From Leeuwenhoekiella polynyae (GTDB lineage: Bacteria > Bacteroidota > Bacteroidia > Flavobacteriales > Flavobacteriaceae), in assembly GCF_004104075.1 (NCBI RefSeq), contig NZ_QOVK01000001.1:1-64000 (forward strand): 64,000 nt of DNA. The letters run 5' to 3'. The notes under the pieces are model-generated. The model had not been told where the DNA came from. It was given only the letters and a program-made list of their open reading frames with translations, and made no database searches. This document shows, in pieces, positions 44,714-52,869 of the stretch; positions within the stretch are counted from its first letter, which is position 1; every line of letters starts with the position of its first letter. The position numbers and the translations under genes are program-made.

Positions 44714-44834
44714 TCAAACCAAGAATAAAAATTCTGCAAAATGGGCCAAGGTTGGTTCTATTACTAAGAAAGCAGGTAGTGTATTGCTTGCTTTGGCACC
44801 ACTAGTAATTACAGCTATAGTCAAGAAGAAGTAA
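44703..44834 (+). CDS. 43-aa basic single-transmembrane peptide overlapping the previous gene
   Basis: Starts at ATG 44703, inside the last codons of the previous gene (11-bp overlap, different frame), suggesting translational coupling. The N-terminal half is hydrophilic and basic (NQTKNKNSAKWAKVGSITKK), then SVLLALAPLVITAIV is one short transmembrane helix, and it ends in KKK. The shape is like small membrane-active peptides such as pore-forming toxins or holin-like effectors, but no homology is claimed. Too short for usual gene finders. Confidence 0.6.
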   Translation: MKHNQTKNKNSAKWAKVGSITKKAGSVLLALAPLVITAIVKKK

Positions 44835-44880
44835 TTTTTTAGATAGAAAAAAACAGATTTGTTATCTTATATTTTTTAGT

Positions 44881-44915
44881 CCGTCACAAATTGGCGGTTT
44901 CCATTTTTACTTTTG
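44881..44915 (+). promoter_or_regulatory. WYL operator and promoter 3
   Basis: TCCGTCACAAATTGGCGG (44880-44897), then TTTTACTTTTG at 44905-44915 with perfect -7 TACTTTTG at 44908-44915. Identical to operator 2 over the 18-base core and the 11-base -7 block, spacing identical; flanks differ. Drives the PcfJ-domain gene 20 bases downstream. Confidence 0.8.
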
Positions 44916-44934
44916 ACATTCAATCTGAAGTAAA

Positions 44935-46302
44935 GTGGAGGAAAATATTAATGTTATAAAACCCAAATACAAGCCAGAAATTCAGCAACGACTGAATCTG
45001 GTTATGGAGTGTTTCTCTGATTTTGATTTGTATGAAGAGTTAGCATCTCTTTCAAAAACTACCATTTATACATCCTGGCTTCAGTTTTTAGATCTTCATT
45101 TTAAAAAGTTGGAGGATAATTACCGGCTTTATTTCGCCGCATTAAATTATTTGATGGCTGATGATTATTTCATCACGAAGCAAACACAACTTGAGCTAGA
45201 TAGAAGCCTGTGCTTTATGAAGGCGGTGGTTAATACTAACCTTCAACTAAAAACAGAACTTTTAACACAATGTATCGTCCAAATTGCTTGTTTTTATGGA
45301 AAGCACCCGCAGCGTTTATCCGTATATGCGTCTCTTCTGGCTAAACAACAAACTACCCTCAATGACCTTAGTTCTTGCTGTCATTTGCATCGGTTTTTGT
45401 TTGGGGGAAATTTTTCTGTCCCGGGTTTTATAGACGTAACCAAAACAAACTTACCGGAATTCAAAAGGCGTGTATTGGCGGTTATTTTTGAAGAGCGCAG
45501 TTTAAGGACGACCTTTCCTTCTTGGCGTCTATCAAAGCAGGAAGCTCATTTGTTGCAGTATACCGGTATTAGATTAAAACATACATCTTATTTAAGTCGC
45601 TACGATACTCTTACACATTACCTCATTGTCGTACGATTACTTAAAGCATTTCCGGGAAAGCTCAATGAAATTGTCCAACTGCTTAAATGGACTAAATCCT
45701 GGGAAAACCGTCATTTAGAACGATTTAATACAGATATGGCGTTTTGGGAGGAGATTATTCGGTTTTACCTGACTCATTCCAGGGAGAAGCTTGACTTTGA
45801 TTTTTACATTTATCTTGATTTCATTGAGTATAAGAGATATTTGAGTCCTAAAACAGCAGGGAAATATAGTCTGAAAGGAAGAACTATTCAGTCACTCAAT
45901 TTAGCGATGGAAAAATGGCATCGCATCGGTTATTTGGAGGCTGATCAGGAAGGAGAACCCATCACTTGGAAATCTTGCAATCTTAAATGGATTGACCACG
46001 AGATTGATGGAACACGTTATGTTATCGAGGAGATTAAAGATTCTAAAACTTTATTTGACGAGTCAAAAGCACTTAAACATTGTGTATACTCATATTTGCC
46101 TGATTGTATAAGAAGTTATTCCAGCATATTTGGTTTGCGTATTGAAGAAAATGGAGTTTTTAAACCATGCTGTACGATTGAGTTACGCCGTAATAAAGTG
46201 GTTCAGTTTTTAGGAGAAAATAACAGAGACCCTTACGAAGAGGAACGAAGAATTCTCAAAGAATGGGTTGAACTCAATAATTTAACTATTGATATCTTCT
46301 AA
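44935..46302 (+). CDS. PcfJ-domain protein under WYL control
   Basis: A 455-aa protein. Most of the N-terminus is helical with no known domain (residues about 1-300). The C-terminal about 130 residues match PcfJ (PF14284): ALKHCVYSYLPDCIRSYSSI, TIELRRNKVVQFLGENNRDP. PcfJ is best known from conjugative plasmids such as pCF10 but its function is unclear. The GTG at 44935 is the best start, 20 bases after the -7 box; no in-frame ATG fits better. No other conjugation genes are near. Confidence 0.75.
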   Translation: MEENINVIKPKYKPEIQQRLNLVMECFSDFDLYEELASLSKTTIYTSWLQFLDLHFKKLEDNYRLYFAALNYLMADDYFITKQTQLELDRSLCFMKAVVNTNLQLKTELLTQCIVQIACFYGKHPQRLSVYASLLAKQQTTLNDLSSCCHLHRFLFGGNFSVPGFIDVTKTNLPEFKRRVLAVIFEERSLRTTFPSWRLSKQEAHLLQYTGIRLKHTSYLSRYDTLTHYLIVVRLLKAFPGKLNEIVQLLKWTKSWENRHLERFNTDMAFWEEIIRFYLTHSREKLDFDFYIYLDFIEYKRYLSPKTAGKYSLKGRTIQSLNLAMEKWHRIGYLEADQEGEPITWKSCNLKWIDHEIDGTRYVIEEIKDSKTLFDESKALKHCVYSYLPDCIRSYSSIFGLRIEENGVFKPCCTIELRRNKVVQFLGENNRDPYEEERRILKEWVELNNLTIDIF

Positions 46303-46801
46303 ATACGGATTTCAGTAAAAAAATTAAAGAACAATTCACTTAATTTGATCAGAACCTATGACGCCCCAGACAAACAACAGATACATAACCAAATCTCACT
46401 TCAAATTAACGCTCGATTGCCCAACCAAGCTTTTTTATACCCGCGAGTGTGAATATAAGAATCAGCCGTATGCAGAATCCTTTTAGGCTTCATAATTCAA
46501 ACTCGATAGGCTGGCGTTGGTGATGATCCTGGAATAGTTTAGAGAAGAGCAATACGTTTAGCATTGTCCTGAATGTTCTGCGTGTACTGACTGCGCAGTA
46601 TGACCTTTCCATTGACTTTTGATGTTAGACCAGAACGAGACTCGAAGAGATCATTACGGTATAAATGCCACTTTTTTCTTAATCGTGACTTACATTAGCG
46701 AGCCACCAGTCACAGACTGGCGGGAGCAGGGGTTACAAATCGTGTAAAATACATTTAAGAATTGTGTAAATTAACTTGGAATAATTTTAATTTAGGGAAG
46801 G
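46303..46801. other. Intergenic region with gene remnants
   Basis: About 500 bp. Includes the DUF2779-like fragment at 46358-46486, and a 47-codon minus-strand open stretch near 46555-46697 without recognised homology. An inverted CCAGT-CACAG-ACTGG at 46706-46720 partly resembles the WYL operator (46707-46723, 14 of 17 bases) but with a different inner palindrome. Confidence 0.55.
46358..46486 (+). pseudogene. N-terminal remnant of a DUF2779 protein
   Basis: A 42-codon frame with YITKSHFKLTLDCPTKLFYT and EYKNQPYAESF, matching the conserved N-terminus (YLTKSRFKLALECPTKLYYT, then EYANQ) of DUF2779 proteins as I remember them, which normally run to several hundred residues and include a nuclease-like domain. 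A stop follows directly and no continuation is seen. 55 bp after the PcfJ-domain gene. Confidence 0.6.
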
Positions 46802-49144
46802 CTACAAATTATTTTTAACATAGAATCCAAACTCTTTACTCCCCAAAAGCCCGTTTTCACTTACCCCTTCAATGATACCCACGAAGTAACTACTGATGTC
46901 CGAACAGAAAAAACTAAGCTCCGCTTCCCCATTGTCATCGGTGATGATTTGAGGTTTCCAGACAAGGGTATTGCGATAGTCTGGGAAGGAATCATCTTCA
47001 CTATCATAATTAGGTTCATAAAATTTCTTTTCTTGATAGTATCCTTTTGTTTTGGTAAGATTGAATTTTTCCAAGAGTTCGTCCTCAGTAAGCTTAGGGT
47101 AGTGATATACTATGCTTTGCATTTCATCGGCGGTAAAATTATATGGATGACTACCAGGATTGCGATCGCTTATCCAAGCGGTATATCTTTTACCTTCAAT
47201 TGGTTTCTTTCCAGCAGCTTCTGCGGGACAGTTTAATATACCACAAGAAGCAACATAATCATCAATAAGGTTAAGTTTTGCCAGGCTATCGAGCTTCGCT
47301 AAATATTTATCCCTAGAGCCTTTTATTTTCTGTCCTTTAACCAAAACTTCATCAAGGTATATCCCCTGGGTCATACTGGTGCTTGCAATCGGTTCTTGGT
47401 TTTCTTTTCTATTGCTATTAATGGGGTAATTGTATGTGTATTGGTCAGCCTGCCTTTCTAAAACTTCATAACCATCTGAGACTTTTACTTTCACTTCCGG
47501 CCCGTCTTCGGGCTCAAAATGTTGGATGTAAATGCGCGGTCCTAAACTCAGATAATCCGACTTGATATAAAATCTTTTAAGACTGTCTAATGGTACAAGG
47601 TTTAAAACTTGGCCACTTTCTGGATCAATGGTCATCACACCTTGTTGTTCGATGGCATTTTTCTTTGAAGGTATTGTGATTACCTTTCCTATGATGCCAT
47701 CTTCCAAGATTAAATGACCATTATTCTTTTTTAGTTTCTTTTCGGTCCAGACATACTTTCTCCAGCCTTGTGTTAAAAGTAACAGATCGAGCATTTTTTG
47801 CCGGTCTTCGTTTTCTTCGTCAAAATAATAGTTGGGATTGTAGATACTTCCTTTAAGCTGAGTTGAAAGCTCATAATGTGTCAGGATGTTTTTGCCATCT
47901 TCCGGGTTTTTGTATAACCTGTCATAGACGCTCAGTGCCAAATTAGATTGTATTGGATTCCCGTCATTATCGGTGACTTTTATTTTGAGATCTACCTTTT
48001 CCTTAGTATTATAAATCTTTTTTGAAAGTGAATAGGAAACCTGTAATCTCTTTTTTGAATTCACATAAACAAGCCTTTCGGCAACCGGTCTTTGCTGCTC
48101 ATCAAACAAGGTCACCTCGCAGATTCCCTGAAGGAAGTCTTTTGTAGGAATAGTAAGTTCCAGACTATCCTGTATATGGGCGGAGGCCATGGCCTGTACC
48201 TGCCCTCTTATCTGCGCCCTTAGATAGAGCTGCCCGTCTGCTGTATTTCCCCTTACTTTAAAAACCAGTTTTTCCGAATCCCTTCGGGCCAGATGAAATG
48301 AAAATCCTTTTTGCTGAATTTCTGGAATATCATAAGAAATAGAATCACATTTATCTTTTGACTTCAGCTTTATCAGGTAACTATTCTTGATGTTCGGGAC
48401 AAAGCTAAAACTGCCCATCCCGGCATGGATGGAAGTGAATTTCAGTAGCGGCTTTTGATTTTCATAAAGTGTTCCCGAAACAGCAATAGGTATGCCCGTG
48501 CTATCAACTGCTTTAAAGGCTAGTTGGCTTTTGATCCCATCGATAAGCGATCCACCTTCGGGGAATATTTTAAACTGAATAGTGGATGCCACTTTTTGAG
48601 TAGTATCAGGATCGAGCGTTTTTGCGGTAATATCTGTATTGGTTTTCTCAATATATTCATTTATCCGATTGACAAGTTTGATTTTTCGGACGCCATGATA
48701 TTCTGTTATCTCACTTTTGAAGGAATGCCTGCTGTAGGCTTCTAAAAAATAATTTCCCACATCTAGGGTATCGTTGAGATAGATCTGCCCATCTGAAAAA
48801 CCATTGACGATCTCATATTTTTCCCGCCATACCACGCTATCATTTTTAATGTTTCTAAGCTGTACATACAGGGTTTTATCTATAGGTGAAGGTATGAAAA
48901 CCTGAGCATTGAGTATTGTGGCCCTAAACCAAAGGTCCTCTCCGGTCTCAAAAACCCCTTTATTTGTACTTAGATAGATCGATGTTAGGGTTCCTGTATC
49001 AGTAAGGGAATGGAGCTGGGCGGCCATACTGTCCAGTTTTGCCCTAGTATCTTGACTGAACAGATTATCAGCGAAGAATAAACAGCAAACAAAACAGGAA
49101 AATCGTATTGTAATTCTGCTTTGTGATATAAAAAACTTAAACAT
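46802..49144 (-). CDS. MG2-domain outer-membrane-associated protein
   Basis: A 780-aa exported protein with signal peptide (about 1-30). N-terminal MG-type domains (IYLSTNKGVFETGEDLWFRA), then FKIFPEGGSLIDGIKSQLAFKA, the MG2-like strands LQVSYSLSKKIYNTKEKVDLKI, and a C-terminal region with a plug-like LDEVLVKG and the family's VWKPQIITDDNGEAELSF. Such proteins are common in Bacteroidota and thought to sit on the outer membrane. Its start overlaps the TPR gene by 8 bp, so they are coupled. Confidence 0.8.
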   Translation of the reverse strand: MFKFFISQSRITIRFSCFVCCLFFADNLFSQDTRAKLDSMAAQLHSLTDTGTLTSIYLSTNKGVFETGEDLWFRATILNAQVFIPSPIDKTLYVQLRNIKNDSVVWREKYEIVNGFSDGQIYLNDTLDVGNYFLEAYSRHSFKSEITEYHGVRKIKLVNRINEYIEKTNTDITAKTLDPDTTQKVASTIQFKIFPEGGSLIDGIKSQLAFKAVDSTGIPIAVSGTLYENQKPLLKFTSIHAGMGSFSFVPNIKNSYLIKLKSKDKCDSISYDIPEIQQKGFSFHLARRDSEKLVFKVRGNTADGQLYLRAQIRGQVQAMASAHIQDSLELTIPTKDFLQGICEVTLFDEQQRPVAERLVYVNSKKRLQVSYSLSKKIYNTKEKVDLKIKVTDNDGNPIQSNLALSVYDRLYKNPEDGKNILTHYELSTQLKGSIYNPNYYFDEENEDRQKMLDLLLLTQGWRKYVWTEKKLKKNNGHLILEDGIIGKVITIPSKKNAIEQQGVMTIDPESGQVLNLVPLDSLKRFYIKSDYLSLGPRIYIQHFEPEDGPEVKVKVSDGYEVLERQADQYTYNYPINSNRKENQEPIASTSMTQGIYLDEVLVKGQKIKGSRDKYLAKLDSLAKLNLIDDYVASCGILNCPAEAAGKKPIEGKRYTAWISDRNPGSHPYNFTADEMQSIVYHYPKLTEDELLEKFNLTKTKGYYQEKKFYEPNYDSEDDSFPDYRNTLVWKPQIITDDNGEAELSFFCSDISSYFVGIIEGVSENGLLGSKEFGFYVKNNL

Positions 49145-49820
49145 AATGTAATATTAAGAAACTAACACTTCTCAATGTAAAAGTTAAAAAAAAATAAACT
49201 ACTACGGCTAGAAGGCTTTTAACAGCTTCCCGGGTCTCGTTTGCATTATAGATACGCAAGGAGTCTAAATACGGTCTGGCCAGATCTGCCCGCTCCAGTT
49301 TAAATAAATAGGCATCTGCAATATTGAGGGAGCTGATGATTAACCGCCGATTATCTTTGACATGTTTTGCCAGAACAATCACTTCTTTGTTTAAGCGTAT
49401 AAAATCTTCGTAATTTTTTTCTTCCAGATAAATATTAGCAAGATCAATTTTTGCGGCATTAATCAGTGCAGTATCGTTAATGCTTTCGGCCATAATTATA
49501 TTTTTATCAATATAATCGCGGGCCTGCTCCGGGTTGTCTAATCTCAAGTAGTCATTGGCAATATGACTTCTGGAAATCGCCAGTAATAATGAATCTCCAA
49601 TCTTCTCTGCCAGTTTTAAATTCTTATAGTTGTAGAGAATTGAAGCCGGATAGTTTTCTTTCTCAAATTCAATAGCTGATTTTTTGATATTGCTTTTTAG
49701 GTAAGCAACTATTTCCTCTTTTGTGGAATCAGGTGAGATGATGGTCGTCTCCTTAATGTTTTGAGAATAGGTAAAAGACCAAGCTACAACTAAGGTAAAT
49801 ACTGTAGGTAATAACTTCAT
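49137..49820 (-). CDS. TPR protein, possibly truncated
   Basis: A 227-aa exported protein, signal peptide ending TYSQ, then TPR-like repeats (YPASILYNYKNLKLAEKIGD, LAISRSHIANDYLRLDNPEQAR, ALINAAKIDLANIYLEEKNYED). It ends in a hydrophobic AVKSLLAVVVYFFLTFTLRS segment. This layout is like the N-terminal sensor part of TPR-type histidine kinases, which would continue beyond the membrane segment. Either a genuine short protein coupled to the next gene (8-bp overlap) or a truncation. Confidence 0.6.
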   Translation of the reverse strand: MKLLPTVFTLVVAWSFTYSQNIKETTIISPDSTKEEIVAYLKSNIKKSAIEFEKENYPASILYNYKNLKLAEKIGDSLLLAISRSHIANDYLRLDNPEQARDYIDKNIIMAESINDTALINAAKIDLANIYLEEKNYEDFIRLNKEVIVLAKHVKDNRRLIISSLNIADAYLFKLERADLARPYLDSLRIYNANETREAVKSLLAVVVYFFLTFTLRSVSFLILHYV

Positions 49821-50498
49821 TAGGGCTTAAAGTTTAAAGTTCAATACGCTAGTAGACTACCGGTTAACGAGTTACTGGAAGTTATACAACTCTTTGAATA
49901 GTGGCTTTTTATAAAGCTTAAAAAACACAAACTCAAGGTGTAGCTAGTTATACCATACCTAAGAACTGCTAAATAGTTATGGTTATCTAAATGAATCTGC
50001 ATTTTTTTAAATCTTAGATTAGCCAATTGGATTTTTTACATTGGATAAAAATTGAAAGACTTATACTCGTGTTTTAGGATATAACAATAACTTTTTATCT
50101 TGATATAAGGTTATTATTGGTTTTTTTTTAGCACAAGATAGGAAGCCATAACTTAGATTTTTTACACGTCTGTGATTCATTTCACTTGGAGGATCACCTC
50201 ATACTGAGCATAAATATACATTATTATTTCATAACTATAACGTTTTCGATAACGTGTAAATGTTTGAATAAAAGAAGTTTATGGTCATTTTTGCCCGTTA
50301 GAAGCTTCACTGCCAAAACATCTTCTTTTTAGGTAAAGTTTTGTCATTCCTCTGCAATTACATTTTACAAATAACTGGGTATTAAGCACGCTCCAGATTC
50401 ACACTGATTGAAGTATTGAGGAGTATCTTTATCAAAATTTGTATTTGGTTATTAGGGCTCAGTTGGTATATTTTAAAACCTGCTTTAACTTGCCTCCA
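49821..50498. other. A+T-rich intergenic region, promoter side
   Basis: About 680 bp with no credible gene. The promoters of the leftward TPR gene and the rightward methyltransferase must lie here; TGTATTTG (50440-50447 area) is close to a -7 box. No repeat of the families noted elsewhere. Confidence 0.5.
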
Positions 50499-51155
50499 AT
50501 GAAAAAAAACTCCAAAAAGCCCTGGCCCACCAAAGATGCTATGCAGCAGGTGTACGAAAAGAACCTGTGGGGTGGAGACCGTACTTTTTATTCCGGAGCC
50601 GGTTCACACGATGCAGAAACAATACAGCCATATATCGAGGAGGTGATCACTTTTTTTAAAAGCCTGGAAATTCCACCCGTGGTCTGTGATCTGGGGTGTG
50701 GGGATTTTAATGTAGGGAAGGAGTTGGTTCCCTATACCCAGGCCTATAAAGCTGTCGATATCGTACCGGAGTTGATTGCCCACAACAAAAACACGTTTAA
50801 AAGTAAACAGCTCACTTTTGACACCATCGACCTTGCTAAAGACCCCTTGCCTGAAGGGGAGGTGGCTTTGTTGCGGCAGGTATTGCAACATCTCTCTAAT
50901 GCAGAAATCCAGCGTATCGTCAACCAGTTATACTTCTATCCATACGTGATCCTTACCGAGCATGTACCGGAAGCGGAATTCTCCCCTAACATAGATATTA
51001 TATCCGGACAAGGTATCCGTCTTAAAAAACACAGCGGGGTTGATCTACTGGCGCCTCCTTTTAATTTTAAAGTAAAAACCGCCAAACAGCTGTTATCCCT
51101 ACGGGCACCGGCAGTTAAAGGGCGGTTGGTGACGACCTTGTATATGGTGTTTTAA
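50499..51155 (+). CDS. Class I SAM-dependent methyltransferase
   Basis: A 218-aa enzyme. The SAM-binding motif I is VVCDLGCGDFNVGKEL (about residues 64-79), with an acidic loop DIVPELI and EVALLRQVLQHLSNAEI after the fourth strand. The initial KPWPTKDAMQQVYEKNLWGG matches small methyltransferases of unknown substrate. I chose the ATG at 50499, giving a hydrophilic N-terminus. Single gene. More G+C-rich than the preceding gap. Confidence 0.85.
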   Translation: MKKNSKKPWPTKDAMQQVYEKNLWGGDRTFYSGAGSHDAETIQPYIEEVITFFKSLEIPPVVCDLGCGDFNVGKELVPYTQAYKAVDIVPELIAHNKNTFKSKQLTFDTIDLAKDPLPEGEVALLRQVLQHLSNAEIQRIVNQLYFYPYVILTEHVPEAEFSPNIDIISGQGIRLKKHSGVDLLAPPFNFKVKTAKQLLSLRAPAVKGRLVTTLYMVF

Positions 51156-51287
51156 GGTTGTTGTTGAAATATACTGACCTTTTCAAAATCATTTAATGAA
51201 GATATAGTAACAACCTGTTAAAGCTTTATAAGTTATGATTTTCCTGCCCGGCTTACCAGACGGGTTGGTTCTTTTGCATCAATGTGG

Positions 51288-51390
51288 AAGAACTGGGAGA
51301 TGAATAGATGTTAGATCTTCTGATGAAGTGTTGATTGATATTCTAACGGAGATTTTAGTAATGCTTATTTCTAATCATGTTTGTTCATTT
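51288..51390. repeat. Dispersed element, right-hand part only
   Basis: GGGAGATGAATAGATGTT, then CTTCTGATGAAGTGTTGATT and CTAACGGAGATTTTAGTAAT, matching 31311-31385 but without the left 'GCCGCATCAAC' part. Confidence 0.7.
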
Positions 51391-51826
51391 TCTTTACTCG
51401 TACCTTTTCAAAAGGCAGTTTAAAAACTACTTTACTTTGAGCAGTGCATTCCTCTCCTTTTAGTCGTCGGATGCAGAAAAGAAACGACGCCTTTTGGATA
51501 GGTATTTTTCGCCTTGGGGCGAAAACCGCAACAGTTGTCCTAAATTCCTTCCAAGGCTTTATGAATTTTTAACGGACAACTGCTGCTATACTGACCAAAA
51601 GGAAACCAAACCCTTCGGGTATGAGTACATATAGTTTTATTCGTGTAGTTATTATGTACTATCTAAATTCTGATAGAATGCCAGTATCGGCCTATCATGA
51701 GGTTCTCGTTAAATTTGAAGTGAGCGTAGCGTAGCAGGCGGTTCTGTTTGAGGCCCGTGGCCGAGTTAAGCGCATGCAGCGGAGGGAACAAAAAATTTAG
51801 AGAAGCTCATGTAAGCCTAGATTTTT

Positions 51827-51909
51827 TTGGTTTCCAGCCGCATCAACTCGCTCAAAGACATGCTTTGCCGTATCGATGGAAAAAATGAACAGAAAGATGA
51901 ATAGAAGTT
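51827..51909. repeat. Dispersed element 'GCCGCATCAAC', copy 2
   Basis: GGTTTCCAGCCGCATCAACT, then AAAGACATGCTTTGCCGTAT and GAACAGAAAGATGAATAGAA, very close to the copy at 31241 (about three differences that change the peptide reading) and to 60215. Confidence 0.75.
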
Positions 51910-51978
51910 TGATATTTCAATTCATGTTCTGAACCCACAAATCGACCTATCTAGATGGATTAGCATAACTCAAGGACT

Positions 51979-52074
51979 ATTCTGAACCGAGGGATTTTAA
52001 TTCTTTTGATCCTTCGGGTTTGGATAATTTGTAGTTAAGCTTCAAATTGAGTAAGCATCCAACTCCTGCTCCGA
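51979..52074. repeat. Dispersed repeat 'TCTGAACCGAGGG...CCTTCGGGT', copy C
   Basis: ATTCTGAACCGAGGGATTTT, TTTTGATCCTTCGGGTTTGG, ATTGAGTAAGCATCCAACTC. More diverged than A and B but with the same order of blocks. Confidence 0.75.
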
Positions 52075-52133
52075 TCTTAGGGAAGGAGTCAAGGGAGAAG
52101 GGGGCTACTCCGGTGGAATTAGCCTAAATCCAA

Positions 52134-52292
52134 CTAAACGACCTCAAAATAAATAAACGAACCGATCACGGCCAAAACCAATATAATCAGCACGACAATG
52201 ATAAAGCCGGCGCCAAAGCGTGTTTTTTTATTATCCTGAAGGATATAGTCCCGTTCCTTCTCGTCATCAGAATCTTTTACAATCTTAGTCAT
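52134..52292 (-). CDS. 52-aa single-transmembrane protein
   Basis: Small protein: hydrophilic N-terminus TKIVKDSDDEKERDYILQDN, then one transmembrane helix GAGFIIVVLIILVLAVIGSFIYF at the C-terminus. I chose the ATG at 52292 (52 aa); the longer frame adds nine residues. Flavobacterial small membrane proteins of this type exist but no function is known. No operon partner. Confidence 0.55.
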   Translation of the reverse strand: MTKIVKDSDDEKERDYILQDNKKTRFGAGFIIVVLIILVLAVIGSFIYFEVV

Positions 52293-52492
52293 AACATCAA
52301 TTTTGAATCTAAAGTACACTATTTAGAGCGAGCTGAAATTATTTTAAGAAATTTTAAGGACAAGAGGAACCTTCTGTACCCTCAGTCTCGTTACTCTTTT
52401 AATGGTAAGCGCTACATAGTATATACCAGATAAAGCGATAGGATCTCAAAGCCTATGCGCCATCTGGCTCATTAGCCAAAAAGGTGCGGTTA

Positions 52493-52582
52493 TACTGAAC
52501 CGAGGGTTTTTGATTGATTTAGCCCTTCGGGTTTGAATATGGCAGTGTATTCAATAGAGTAAGAATTCAACGCTTTTCTCCA
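52493..52582. repeat. Dispersed repeat 'CTGAACCGAGGG...CCCTTCGGGT', copy D
   Basis: TACTGAACCGAGGGTTTTTG, TTTAGCCCTTCGGGTTTG, then GAGTAAGAATTCAACGC, followed by an inverted CTTCTC-rich stretch. Confidence 0.75.
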
Positions 52583-52776
52583 ACTTAAGAGAAGGAGTCA
52601 GGGGGAGAAGGAGTGGGGACACGGTCGATTGAGAAAGATGGTATTGTGCTTTTAATATTGAATTAAATATACTGCCCACTGTAACTTATACTGTGAACTT
52701 AACGTATGATTTCTCTACTGGCCTTTCTACTTGCTCAGGGCGAACCCCCGTAATGATATTTAGGTTACGGAATAAT

Positions 52777-52846
52777 AGAGATTTAAATGCTATGAAACGT
52801 GTCTCGATCTAAAAATGTATGGTTCAGTTTAAGGCTTTGTGGGCTC
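52777..52846. repeat. Dispersed repeat family CGAGA-N20-TCTCG, copy 3
   Basis: AGAGATTTAAATGCTATGAA...TCTCG (52777-52806), then TAAAAATGTATGGTTCAGTT and AAGGCTTTGT, closely matching 19139-19206. Confidence 0.75.
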
Positions 52847-52869
52847 ACCCATCCTCACGGAGGACGCTG

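Larger units (their letters stand above)
51156..52133. other. Repeat-rich intergenic region
   Basis: About 980 bp without credible genes, holding partial and full copies of the dispersed elements: 51288-51390, 51827-51909 and 51979-52074. Stretches between (for example CTTTTGGATAGGTATTTTTC around 51500-51520) resemble the sequence next to the 320-bp repeat. Confidence 0.6.
52293..52869. other. Intergenic region with two dispersed repeats
   Basis: About 580 bp between the small membrane protein and the end of the molybdenum-enzyme operon. Contains repeat copies at 52493-52582 and 52777-52846. No credible gene. Confidence 0.6.

Noticed and set aside
46555-46697. Minus-strand open stretch that faintly resembles the end of a type I restriction specificity subunit
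   Set aside because: Only a short helical segment with NIQDNAKRIALL looked similar; too weak to claim a gene or family.
46707-46723. Fourth WYL operator (CAGTCACAGACTGGCGG)
   Set aside because: It matches 14 of 17 bases, but its own palindrome is CCAGT/ACTGG, no -7 box stands ten bases away, and there is no rightward gene behind it.
49841-50026. 61-codon minus-strand frame upstream of the TPR gene
   Set aside because: A+T-rich, no recognisable motif or promoter, and low-complexity amino-acid content; probably non-coding.
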